From: UBA4582 sp965657335
Lineage (GTDB): Bacteria > Pseudomonadota > Gammaproteobacteria > Pseudomonadales > Azotimanducaceae
Reading direction: 5' to 3'
NCBI GenBank assembly: GCA_965657335.1
Contig: CBFHOH010000006.1
Span: 77,918-141,917 of the forward strand
DNA: 64,000 bases
A program made the position numbers and the translations under genes. Positions 51,232 through 59,344 of the stretch are shown here, piece by piece. Numbering within the stretch: the first letter of the stretch is position 1; each line of letters starts with the position of its first letter. The notes beneath the pieces were generated by a model. It was given only the letters and a program-made list of their open reading frames with translations. It ran no database searches and had not been told where the DNA came from.

Positions 51232-52440
51232 ATGAAAATTTCAAGTTCCTACTTGTATAACCGGTCATTGCAAAACATACAGACGGCGCAGAGTGATGTT
51301 GCGAAGACGCGCGAACAGATAGCGACCGGTAAAAGTTTAGTCCGCCCAAGTGATGACACCAGTAAATTGCGTAATATTGAGATGTTGGAGTCTCAAGTCA
51401 GGAAGCTAGACTCTTTTGATCGTAATGCAGCCTATTTGGAAGATCGGTATGGTCTTGAAGAAACCGTATTGAGTTCGGCGAGTGATATTCTTATCAGAGT
51501 CAAAGAGCTAGCCATTCAGGCTGCGAATGATACCTTGTCTGTCGCGGACCGGGACATTATTGCCGTCGAGGTAAGCAGTTTGCGCGACGAAATATTGTCA
51601 ATTGCGAATACGAGAGATGTTGAAGGTAACTATATTTTTGGTGGTGGAAAGACTGATACGCAAGCCTTTGTTAAGAGTAACGTGACGGGGAAGGTCAGTT
51701 ATCAAGGGGATAATAGAGAAACCAGTATTGCCATTAGCAACGAGAGAGCGTTAACAAAAAACAGGGACGGCACGACAATATTTCAAACAGCGCCCAGACA
51801 GACGCAAACCTTTACATTAAATGGGCTCGCTGATGACGGTAAATTCAACTTTAAAGTAGGTTCGGCCGTTATTGAGTTTTCTATATCTGCGAGTGACTCA
51901 GTTGAAACTGTCCGGTCAGCGATAGAGCAATCGTTAGAGTCTTCTGGCGTATCCGGCACAGCGCAAGCTGTTACTGAGGACGGTGTTACAAGTTATAGCA
52001 TAACGCTGACAGGTGTTAATTCTAACGCCAGTAACGGAGTGCCTGTGACAGCGACTTCGCCAGACTCGAACCCACTCACTGTGGCATTGAGCGAATCTGA
52101 GACCCAAAGCGTCAGTTTTTTTGACGTGCTAGATGACCTGGTATCTGGCCTTTCCGAAAATAAGCGCGGTGAGATAGGCCGATCAGTCAGTGAATTAAGC
52201 GCCTTGCAAGAAAGACTCTCGATCAATGTTGGTCAGGTAGGCTCGAGTCTTAACAATTTGGAGCGGCAAGTGGATATAAACGCTTCAATAAGATTGCGAA
52301 TCGATGAGTTACTCTCGACAGAGAAGGACCTCGATTATGCTAAGGCTGTTACTCAATTCAACGCAGAAATTGTGCGGCTAGAGGCGACTCAGGCAAGCTT
52401 TGCAAAGATTTCGCAGTTATCTCTATTTGAATATCTCTAA
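51232..52440 (+). CDS. flgL: Hook-filament junction protein FlgL (HAP3)
   Basis: 402 residues with the FlgL/flagellin-like N-terminus (YLYNRSLQNIQTAQSDVAKTREQIATGKSLVRPSDDTSKLRNIEMLESQV) and C-terminus (LDYAKAVTQFNAEIVRLEATQASFAKISQLSLFEYL). The middle contains a domain similar to the inserts of the flagellins (TFTLNGLADDGKFNFKVGSAVIEFSISASDSVETVRSAIEQ). It lies eight bases after flgK and is the last gene of the flgB operon. Its stop overlaps that of the convergent minus-strand gene. Confidence 0.94.
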   Translation: MKISSSYLYNRSLQNIQTAQSDVAKTREQIATGKSLVRPSDDTSKLRNIEMLESQVRKLDSFDRNAAYLEDRYGLEETVLSSASDILIRVKELAIQAANDTLSVADRDIIAVEVSSLRDEILSIANTRDVEGNYIFGGGKTDTQAFVKSNVTGKVSYQGDNRETSIAISNERALTKNRDGTTIFQTAPRQTQTFTLNGLADDGKFNFKVGSAVIEFSISASDSVETVRSAIEQSLESSGVSGTAQAVTEDGVTSYSITLTGVNSNASNGVPVTATSPDSNPLTVALSESETQSVSFFDVLDDLVSGLSENKRGEIGRSVSELSALQERLSINVGQVGSSLNNLERQVDINASIRLRIDELLSTEKDLDYAKAVTQFNAEIVRLEATQASFAKISQLSLFEYL

Positions 52441-52877
52441 TAGAGAGTCTGCTTTCGCGAGTTGTCAGCTGTCCCGTCGATATCACGGGTAGCATAAGAA
52501 CTAACGTTTTCGATCGGCTTTAATAATGTTTTGACGGCTTTTTCAAGCTCTTCAACCAGTACGATAAGCTCTTCAAAGTCTTCAGCGATAGGGAGTGCAA
52601 GGTTGTTTTGCAGCGTTTCCTCGATATAAGCAAACAGATCATCCATATGGCTGATGATGCTTGGCACAGGTAACGAAGATAAATTCGTGTATAGCAGCCG
52701 CGACAGATTTACAGAATGTTTAGTCGAGGGCGTGCACCGTTCAAGGTTGAGGTTTCTGGCCTGCCTCAGAGCAGTTTTCAGACTATGTATCAGCGACTCA
52801 AAGAGAAAACCCATTTCTTGGTTATTCTCTGATCCGAATTTCTCGATATCTATTGTTAGTTTACGTATGTGTTGCAT
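52437..52877 (-). CDS. Small sigma-28-dependent flagellar-associated protein, copy 1
   Basis: 146 residues from the ATG at 52877. It is highly similar to the product at 57432-57899 over almost its whole length (shared blocks DIEKFGSENNQEM, CTPSTKHSVNLSRLLY, HMDDLFAYIEETLQ, LPIAEDFEELI). It is predicted to be all helical, with one conserved Cys, and has no signal peptide. The promoter is a strong sigma-28 site also conserved in the paralogue. Size, helicity and late flagellar control are like those of export chaperones (FliT, FliS), but I see no FliT signature. Function unknown. The stop overlaps the end of flgL. Confidence 0.8.
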   Translation of the reverse strand: MQHIRKLTIDIEKFGSENNQEMGFLFESLIHSLKTALRQARNLNLERCTPSTKHSVNLSRLLYTNLSSLPVPSIISHMDDLFAYIEETLQNNLALPIAEDFEELIVLVEELEKAVKTLLKPIENVSSYATRDIDGTADNSRKQTLY

Positions 52878-52906
52878 AGTCAAGAAACCGGATTTCTACA
52901 GCAACC

Positions 52907-52933
52907 TAATCGGCAACTTAAGGATTTTCTTTA
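52907..52933 (-). promoter_or_regulatory. Sigma-28 promoter of the 52877 gene
   Basis: The minus strand reads TAAAG, then after 15 bases from TAAA the octamer GCCGATTA, seven of eight positions of the classic GCCGATAA. It overlaps the 3' end of the Sel1 gene. Confidence 0.75.
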
Positions 52934-53709
52934 GTTTTTCCACCAACAGAACACTGCTGATACGCTGATTGCCAACATTGCTCGGCTGATGCCTCGATTT
53001 CCAAGACAATATCGTCGTCAATTTGGAATTTAAGGAATTCTGCCAAATTTGCGGCATCTGAATAGCCATCTCGAGAGGCGACGCTTGCCCATAATAGTGC
53101 TGTCTTGAGTTCCGTATTACTGTCGTCACTGAACATCGAGCCAAAATTAGCAAACGTGCCCTTTTCTTCCTTTTTGCCCTCACCGGAGGCAAGCATGTAA
53201 GCAAACATATATTGGCCGCTAATATCTCCTCGTCGAGCAGCTTTCTGAAAGTGCGCGCGCGCTCTGGCAGGGTTTTTCTGAGTGTCGTTTCCCTCATAGT
53301 AGATCAATCCCAACATATAGTGAGAAGGGCCGAGGTCCTGATCTGACGCCTTGGTGAACCAGCGTTTTGCAATGGTCATGTTTTTTTCAACGCCATACCC
53401 CTGATAGTTCAGCATGCCAAGGTTATGTTGCGCCTCTGGCAGATCCTGGTTCGCTGAACGTGTGTACCAACTGATTGCCGTGGCGTAGTTTCGTTTGACC
53501 CCGAGTCCTTTTTGGTACAAAAAACCAATATTGTTTTGTGCCTCAGCGATGCCCTGCTCAGCTAAAGGTTTAAATGCTCTGAACGCCGTTGAATAATGTT
53601 GCCTATCAATCGCATTCAATCCTGCGACAAAGGCCTCTGCGTAAACTGCTGGAGTTGAAAGCATGAACCAAGAAAAAATGATGCCGCTGAGTGTTAGTCG
53701 TCTACTCAT
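52918..53709 (-). CDS. Exported Sel1-repeat protein
   Basis: 263 residues with a signal peptide (cut near residue 24) and about five Sel1/TPR-like repeats (AEAQNNIGFLYQKGLGVKRNYATAISWYTRSA, EAQHNLGMLNYQGYGVEKNMTIAKRWFTKAS and others). The C-terminal region holds a Cys pair. Sel1 proteins are scaffold adaptors. The flagellar stator protein MotX of Vibrio is also an exported Sel1-repeat protein, and with FlgT and PomA/B-type stators nearby a MotX-like role is worth considering (inference). It follows the CLC gene by 14 bases as the last gene of a four-gene unit. Confidence 0.75.
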   Translation of the reverse strand: MSRRLTLSGIIFSWFMLSTPAVYAEAFVAGLNAIDRQHYSTAFRAFKPLAEQGIAEAQNNIGFLYQKGLGVKRNYATAISWYTRSANQDLPEAQHNLGMLNYQGYGVEKNMTIAKRWFTKASDQDLGPSHYMLGLIYYEGNDTQKNPARARAHFQKAARRGDISGQYMFAYMLASGEGKKEEKGTFANFGSMFSDDSNTELKTALLWASVASRDGYSDAANLAEFLKFQIDDDIVLEIEASAEQCWQSAYQQCSVGGKTKENP

Positions 53710-53723
53710 CTATTTTATGATCC

Positions 53724-55421
53724 TCAATATTTAGTGTAGGAGGGCTGATCAGACCTTAAGGAATCCTCGATATCGAGAATTTTCTTAAATAAGTCTCCCT
53801 CGTTAATCGCGCCTGTTAATTTCTCCCCCTCAAGGATAGGAATACTTTCACCGACGAACTCAGATGCTATTTCCAATGCTTCAGTAAGCGGTTGGCTAAC
53901 GGTCAGGTTTAAAGGCTCTCGATCAAGATGATCAAGATAATGCGTGTCTTCCAGAAGATTATGAATAGATAACTTCCCGATCAAGTGTTGTTCATCATCG
54001 ACGATATAAGCTTCCGTCATCTGGAGGGCCTTCAATGACGCCAAAATTACGCTGGATTCTGTTTCTGGAGAGAAACATAGATACTCGCTACTCTCCAACT
54101 CGCCGACAGATATTTGCGTCATATGAATATATTCTCGTCCTCTTCTCAAGTCTACGCCGCGATCTAACAGTTGCCTGTCGAAAAAGGAGAGGCCAAATAA
54201 TGCATAGGTAATTGAAGAGGACAAGGTGACTGAGAGCAGAGCCATCAATCCAAATTCGTAGGAGCCTGTCAATTCAACAACGATGAGCACTACCGTGATG
54301 GGGGCCCCGATCACTGATGAACCCACTGCGGCCATCGACGCAATGCTAATAATACTTATATAGTCCGCGGGAAGCCCAATTTGAATAAGAAGTCCCGATA
54401 ATACGCCGCCGACAGCCGCACCGATGAAGAGTGCCGGGCCAAAGACACCCCCGAAGAAACCAAAACCGATGCACATCGCGGTCATTAGTATCTTACCGAA
54501 CAGGATGACCAATAGAAATTCTATACTGAAGGCTGCATTAATGATTTGGTTTATCTGGGCGCCCCCTAGACCCAAGACCTCAGGTATGAAGGTTCCGATG
54601 GTGCCACCGACTACTGCGGTAAAGAGAATGAGAGAAGTAAAACTAAATTTTGATTGCGCGGATATGTTTTGGAATTTTCTTAACGTCATCATGTAGAGGA
54701 TAGCCGCGGTGGAACATAAAGGTGCAAAAATGATGACAAATGGCACAACTGATGCGAGTTCAAGTTCAGGCGTTGGCACAGTAAATGCGAGATTAGATTC
54801 AAAAAGATACTGGTTGAATGCCGAGGCAACGATGGACGAGACAGAAATAGGTGCAACAGCACCGATAGAAAATCTTCTTAGTAGCGCTTCATGGGCAAAA
54901 ATAATGCCTGCGATGGGGGCATTAAACCCAGCTGAAATAGCTGCTGCGACACCACAGGCGATCAGCACGTCTTTTGAAATAGTTGTTCTTGTGAGTTTTG
55001 ATATGAGTGTTGATAGCGTAGCGCCAAAATGTACCAAAGGGCCGTACTGGCCAACGGATGCGCCGCCGCCGGCAGAAATGAAGGCGGCTAGCGTAGAACC
55101 TAAACCGATTTTTACGTCAACGCCTATTTTGGGCTGTTGCAAAGCATAAATGCTATCCGCGGGTCCAGACCACTTGGTGACGCCCAGGGTCTTGCGGACA
55201 ATAATGATAAGAACAGCGGCAACTAACATCGCGGGAATAGGTAATAGGGAAAAACTTTGCCCTGAAAGCGAGAATGAAAACATGTCAATTGATGCTTGAA
55301 AACTTAATAGATAGCGTGCGCCTTCTACAAAAAGCTGCGCCGTTACAGCTACCAGTGCGCCAATAATAGTGGCGAAAAATGCTTGAGTAATAAGGTTGGA
55401 AAAAAACTCTTTGCGCGGCAT
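53724..55421 (-). CDS. CLC-family chloride channel with CBS domains, gating glutamates replaced
   Basis: 565 residues. The CLC membrane domain covers about 10-420 and two CBS modules about 430-555. CLC signatures are present: GGGASVGQYGPLVHFGATL, AGFNAPIAGIIFAHEALLRRF and GGVFGPALFIGAAVGG. In the GREGP motif of E. coli ClcA the gating Glu148 is replaced by Tyr126 (GQYGP). The internal proton Glu203 aligns with Ala179 (FAHEAL versus IIEEM). Cl-/H+ exchange needs both, so this protein should be a passive anion channel or an uncoupled transporter (inference from the known family mechanism). It lies between a Zn-ribbon gene and the Sel1 gene with gaps of 11 and 14 bases. Confidence 0.88.
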   Translation of the reverse strand: MPRKEFFSNLITQAFFATIIGALVAVTAQLFVEGARYLLSFQASIDMFSFSLSGQSFSLLPIPAMLVAAVLIIIVRKTLGVTKWSGPADSIYALQQPKIGVDVKIGLGSTLAAFISAGGGASVGQYGPLVHFGATLSTLISKLTRTTISKDVLIACGVAAAISAGFNAPIAGIIFAHEALLRRFSIGAVAPISVSSIVASAFNQYLFESNLAFTVPTPELELASVVPFVIIFAPLCSTAAILYMMTLRKFQNISAQSKFSFTSLILFTAVVGGTIGTFIPEVLGLGGAQINQIINAAFSIEFLLVILFGKILMTAMCIGFGFFGGVFGPALFIGAAVGGVLSGLLIQIGLPADYISIISIASMAAVGSSVIGAPITVVLIVVELTGSYEFGLMALLSVTLSSSITYALFGLSFFDRQLLDRGVDLRRGREYIHMTQISVGELESSEYLCFSPETESSVILASLKALQMTEAYIVDDEQHLIGKLSIHNLLEDTHYLDHLDREPLNLTVSQPLTEALEIASEFVGESIPILEGEKLTGAINEGDLFKKILDIEDSLRSDQPSYTKY

Positions 55422-55432
55422 GCCATTTCTCC

Positions 55433-55630
55433 TTATTTTCTGCTTTGTGTTTTTATTTTCGATTCAAATCCCATGCAATCTCGGCCGTCAGTAGATCGAA
55501 CTTCTATGCTAGGTAGTGTGCTAGATTTAAAACCAAATTTTTTACACTGATAACGATAATTGGGGTCCCAGCTAATTTCAAAGTGACGGCAATTCCAACA
55601 GTTGATTTGAGGTGTATTTGGGCCGCTCAT
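55433..55630 (-). CDS. Small zinc-ribbon-like protein
   Basis: 65 residues. Four Cys in two groups (NCWNCRHF near residues 10-17, then YQCKKFG and RDCMGF) suggest one metal site. No other domain is present. The start ATG overlaps the stop of the K+ channel gene by one base (TAATG type), so the two are translationally coupled. The CLC gene follows by 11 bases. The role is unknown. A small cytoplasmic accessory to the ion channels is only a positional guess. Confidence 0.7.
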   Translation of the reverse strand: MSGPNTPQINCWNCRHFEISWDPNYRYQCKKFGFKSSTLPSIEVRSTDGRDCMGFESKIKTQSRK

Positions 55631-56547
55631 TAAACTTTGCGGTCTTTACTAAAAATATGTTTGGATCCTTCAACAAACTCTCTTATTTGTTCTTCCGACA
55701 TGTCGAGGTTTTTACCAACAAGTTTAATCGCCGCCATTTCTTCTTCTGTAATGAGTCCGTCCTCGAGTGCATCCTTAATCGTGTCTTGAAGTACCTCTCG
55801 CCTACGACGCATGTGTTCTGAAAAAGCAGAAGCGAGTATGCCTGACGGCAGCGCAACCATACCGATACCCAAGATGGTCACGAGCGAGCCCAAGATTTGA
55901 CCCGTGAGTGATATGGGATAGACATCGCCATAACCCACTGTGGTCAAAGCAGCGATAGCCCACCACATGGCTTGAGGAATTGAACCAAACCTGTCTGGTT
56001 GAATATCGCGCTCCACTAGATACAGAGCAGAGGCTGCCAGCGTCAGTATGACCATCAGTATGAAAAATATGCCGGAAAGACTCTTTCTTTCTTCATGTAG
56101 TACAGTCAGAAGAAGATCAAAAGATGAAAAGTAGCGCGTTAATTTGAACACGCGTAATAGGCGCAATAACCTCAAGAACCTTAAATCCATACCTGGGAAG
56201 AGGATTTGCAGTAACGACGGCAAGAATGCAAGCAAGTCAATGATTGCCAGAGGGGTAAACATATATCTTAAGCGCTTACGTGTTGCGGTCTCAAGATCAG
56301 TTGTATCGGTACTACTTTCGACCGAAGCCCATAGGCGAAGCATGTATTCGGTCGCAAAAATGATGGTCGAGAGTATCTCTATCCAAAAAAACACCAATCT
56401 GTATTCAGCCTCAAGCGAAGCGATAGACTCTAATACAATGCAGGTAACATTGATGCTGATGAGCGAAATGATAAAAATCGAAAAGATCCTCGAAGTCAAA
56501 TCGTTAGGATCAGTCATTTCTAATATTTGATATATCCGAGCGCGCAT
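55630..56547 (-). CDS. Voltage-gated potassium channel
   Basis: 305 residues from the ATG at 56547. A TTG lies 15 bases upstream and another ATG ten codons later. Six transmembrane segments are visible, including an Arg-rich S4 (LRFLRLLRLLRVFKLTRYF). The pore helix leads into the selectivity filter TVGYGD (203-208). A cytoplasmic helical tail follows (LEDGLITEEEMAAIKLVGKNLDMSEEQIREFVE). It belongs to the bacterial Kv-like class of about 250-310 residues and sits in the inner membrane. It is the first gene of the unit K+ channel / Zn ribbon / CLC / Sel1, which would couple cation and anion permeability. Confidence 0.9.
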   Translation of the reverse strand: MRARIYQILEMTDPNDLTSRIFSIFIISLISINVTCIVLESIASLEAEYRLVFFWIEILSTIIFATEYMLRLWASVESSTDTTDLETATRKRLRYMFTPLAIIDLLAFLPSLLQILFPGMDLRFLRLLRLLRVFKLTRYFSSFDLLLTVLHEERKSLSGIFFILMVILTLAASALYLVERDIQPDRFGSIPQAMWWAIAALTTVGYGDVYPISLTGQILGSLVTILGIGMVALPSGILASAFSEHMRRRREVLQDTIKDALEDGLITEEEMAAIKLVGKNLDMSEEQIREFVEGSKHIFSKDRKV

Positions 56548-56889
56548 AATAAAAATTCGCAAGGGACCAGAGCTGAAGTATAGGCTTTTTTCCCCTATCC
56601 ACCAATGACTTGATTATTCAGTTTTAGGTTCGGTATTGCTTGTCCGTTGTCGTTAGATATCGATCTAGCGTCGAAAATCATGGGCTTTCAGGGCGGAGGC
56701 TTACCGTTTTCGTTATCCGAGCTTCACCTGCCGTCTGTCGGTTTGTTGAGTGCTGAAGGCACAACAGAGATAGTGGAACTCAAAATCGCTGTCGAGAAGC
56801 CCGCGCGCAAATCTTTTTTTGTTAGGTTGCTTGCCTAAATATCATGTCAGCATTCAGGCCGAGCGCTTTGCGTTGCAGTCCATGATTCG
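56548..56889. other. Intergenic region between the K+ channel and fliS genes
   Basis: A 63-codon plus-strand frame (56647-56838) lacks a ribosome site and resembles nothing known. No promoter was recognised. Confidence 0.4.
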
Positions 56890-57267
56890 TTATCTGATCG
56901 TTTCCCAGCCCTCTTTTAATTCCGACATTGCTAAGTAAAGTTTTTCAATGGCGATCGAGTCCTTTTCACCGATGGCTTTGAAAAGTGAGGCCGCAATCGC
57001 CGTGTAGGTTTCATAGAGCTGTTTTGCTAAGTCGCCGCCTTTTTCAAGATCCAGCACACCTCGCAGGCCGATGACAATTTGCATGGCATGATTCGTCGTT
57101 TTAGAAAAGCCTTCAAAATCGTCCTGCTTTAAACTTTCTTGTGACTGTCTTAACAAGCTGCAGCCTTTCTCGAAAAGCAGGGTAATCAGCTGGTGCGAAT
57201 CCTGAACTTGAGTCTTCGTTTCAATATCGACATTGGTGTATTGCGATAGTGCGGCTCTACGATACAT
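56890..57267 (-). CDS. fliS: Flagellin chaperone FliS, copy 1
   Basis: 125 residues with the FliS pattern: N-terminal YRRAALSQYTNVDIETKTQVQDSHQLITLLFEK, then GLRGVLDLEKGGDLAKQLYETYTAIAASLFKA. It binds the flagellin C-terminus and prevents early polymerisation. It is about 80 percent identical by eye to the second copy at 61915-62292. AAGGAC lies before the ATG. It follows the 57432-57899 gene on the same strand, after 164 bases with no sigma-28 site of its own that I can see, so read-through is possible. Confidence 0.92.
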   Translation of the reverse strand: MYRRAALSQYTNVDIETKTQVQDSHQLITLLFEKGCSLLRQSQESLKQDDFEGFSKTTNHAMQIVIGLRGVLDLEKGGDLAKQLYETYTAIAASLFKAIGEKDSIAIEKLYLAMSELKEGWETIR

Positions 57268-57431
57268 GTTTGGGTCCTTATATTAGTGCCATTTCCTGAT
57301 TTTGGAGCTGGCTATTTTTTAGGGTTAGGTCAAAATTTAAAACTTCAAAGTACCTACTAAAATTTAGCTTAGGTATTTTTGTGATGCTTTCTTACATGAA
57401 AAGTTGTTCTCATCAGAATCGATTTTTTATG

Positions 57432-57899
57432 CTAACGGGATGTCTCCTCTAGGTATTGACGAAGCATCGCTTTATTTGAAATGTTGGGCGAAGCTACACC
57501 ACCATCAGTACTAGCATACGATCTCGCGTTTTCGACAGGCTTCAACAGGACTTTGACGGCTTTTTCTAGTTCTTCGACGAGTATGATTAGCTCCTCAAAG
57601 TCTTCGGCGATGGGGAGAGTTAAGTTGCTCTGGAGTGTTTCTTCGATATAGGCAAACAAATCGTCCATATGGTTGGCGATGCTTGGCACGGGCACTGATG
57701 ATAAGTTTTTGTACAAAAGCCGAGACAGATTTACAGAATGTTTAGTCGAGGGCGTACACCGTGCAAGATTAAGGTTTTTGGCTTGCTTCAGTGCTGTTTT
57801 TAAACTGTGCGTCAGAGACTCAAAAAGAAACGCCATTTCTTGATTGTTCTCTGATCCGAACTTCTCAATGTCGCCTTTTAATTTACTTAGATATTGCAT
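57432..57899 (-). CDS. Small sigma-28-dependent flagellar-associated protein, copy 2
   Basis: 155 residues from the ATG at 57899. It is a close paralogue of the product at 52437-52877, with a longer divergent tail. All-helical prediction, conserved CTPSTKHSVNLSRLLY and MDDLFAYIEETL blocks, no export signal. The first 20 or so bases before the ATG and the sigma-28 promoter are also similar between the copies, so the duplication took the promoter along. fliS is directly downstream, which hints at an export-chaperone or filament-assembly role (inference). Confidence 0.8.
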   Translation of the reverse strand: MQYLSKLKGDIEKFGSENNQEMAFLFESLTHSLKTALKQAKNLNLARCTPSTKHSVNLSRLLYKNLSSVPVPSIANHMDDLFAYIEETLQSNLTLPIAEDFEELIILVEELEKAVKVLLKPVENARSYASTDGGVASPNISNKAMLRQYLEETSR

Positions 57900-57928
57900 A
57901 GTCAAGAAACCGGTTTGCTACAATAAGA

Positions 57929-57955
57929 TAATCGGTAATTTTGAGGTTTTCTTTA
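57929..57955 (-). promoter_or_regulatory. Sigma-28 promoter of the 57899 gene
   Basis: The minus strand reads TAAAG, then after 15 bases from TAAA the octamer ACCGATTA. The -35 flank (AAGAAAA) also matches the copy-1 promoter. Confidence 0.75.
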
Positions 57956-58186
57956 GGCGTTTGATCAGTAGAATGTCGAGGGCGTGTGGATTTTCTGCGT
58001 ATGGTTTATCTCGTCTTGGCTTTGATCAGATATACACAGGGAAAGCGTTAGGCTGCAATTGCAAGTGGTTTTGCCTCACCCACAAGAATTGCTATCGCTA
58101 ACGGCTTTGAATGCAACGTCAAGGCATTAGCAATGCAAACATACACGCGACAGATTGTCAGTTTGGAACCTGGAGCTCAGCTGGTT

Positions 58187-59344
58187 TTAGTTATCGACCA
58201 GTATTTCGATTCTTCTGTTTTGGGCGCGGCCAGTTGAGCTGTCGTTCGATGCGATAGGTTTTGTGTCTGCAAAACCAAGCACGCTGATTCTCTCTTCAGT
58301 AACGCCTCCAGCATCCATAAAAAAGTCAGCGACAGCGGCCGCGCGTGCAGCAGAAAGGTCCCAATTCGATTCAAAGCGCTCGCTGAACGCAATTGGAATA
58401 TTATCAGTATGGCCAGAGACTGTGATCTTGGCGTCGGAACCTTCAAGCGTCTGTGCTACCTGAGACAATGTGGGTAAAAAGTCGGGTCTCAACTCAGCAA
58501 AGCCAGAACCAAAGGAACCTTGCGAGGACAGTTGAATGAGGATCTGGTCTCCAATCCGCTCAACATTTGCACGTCCCTGATTGATAGCGGACTTAAGGTC
58601 TGCTTTTACTTTCCTTAATTGTTCGTCAATTTTATCGTCTTTTTCTTTCTCTTTAAGCCTATCTTCTTCCAAGTTGCCCGCATCGAAGCTGACCTCTACT
58701 TCTGCGGCGATGTACGATTGCGTCTCGGCAATTTTGGCGTAAAGCTCCAACGTCTCCTGATCAATTTGTCCTTTTGTTCTATCACCATCGGTGATTGAAT
58801 CATTGAGGTTATCTTGATCCTTCTTGACGTTAATGAGGATTTTGCCATCTTCAGTTTTGACTTCGACTTTCCCCTTAGCGATTTCTTTCTTTAGGGCTTG
58901 CTTGAGTGTCTCGAGATCGGAATTGTTGTCTTTATCTGATGGGTTTTCAGTAGATTTTAGCTCAACGTCCTGGGGGTCCTGATCTGTTGTTTCCTCTTCA
59001 ACATTCACAATAATAGAGGGCTGTACTTTTGCTGATTTAAAGTTTTTGGCAATCATGTTTTCAGCAATTGGGGGTTCTACTGACGGGACTTCTCTCTGAA
59101 CACCCATTGAATCAGCGCGCGAACCCGAGATTACCTTGTAAATAGACGGTTTGTCAGATTCTGTAAATGAAAGGATCAAAACGAAAAACGCCATCAACAG
59201 CGTTGCCATGTCTGCAAAAGTCGCCATCCAGGCAGGTGCCATCGATGGGCACTCAGGGCACTTTTTAGGTTTTTCCTTGCTAGGTGGCTGTGGTGTAAGG
59301 TCTTCTTCCTCAAGCAGCTCTTCGTTTTGGTTTTCTTCAGCCAT
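58187..59344 (-). CDS. motB: MotB/PomB-type stator protein, second of a tandem pair
   Basis: 385 residues. An acidic cytoplasmic N-terminus with a Cys pair (KCPECPS) leads into the single membrane helix holding the ion-binding Asp45 (MATFADMATLLMAFFVLILSF). A long periplasmic linker contains a helix-hairpin segment present twice (GKVEVKTEDGKILINV and ANVERIGDQILIQL). The OmpA-like peptidoglycan-binding domain follows (ITVSGHTDNIPI, SNWDLSAARAAAVADFF, NRRIEILV). Its start overlaps the other motB by eight bases. Both copies keep the ion-binding Asp, so neither looks inactive. Confidence 0.9.
   Translation of the reverse strand: MAEENQNEELLEEEDLTPQPPSKEKPKKCPECPSMAPAWMATFADMATLLMAFFVLILSFTESDKPSIYKVISGSRADSMGVQREVPSVEPPIAENMIAKNFKSAKVQPSIIVNVEEETTDQDPQDVELKSTENPSDKDNNSDLETLKQALKKEIAKGKVEVKTEDGKILINVKKDQDNLNDSITDGDRTKGQIDQETLELYAKIAETQSYIAAEVEVSFDAGNLEEDRLKEKEKDDKIDEQLRKVKADLKSAINQGRANVERIGDQILIQLSSQGSFGSGFAELRPDFLPTLSQVAQTLEGSDAKITVSGHTDNIPIAFSERFESNWDLSAARAAAVADFFMDAGGVTEERISVLGFADTKPIASNDSSTGRAQNRRIEILVDN

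Noticed and set aside
56647..56838. 63-codon plus-strand frame between the K+ channel and fliS
   Set aside because: No ribosome site or plausible start and no similarity I can recognise. It may be a chance frame.
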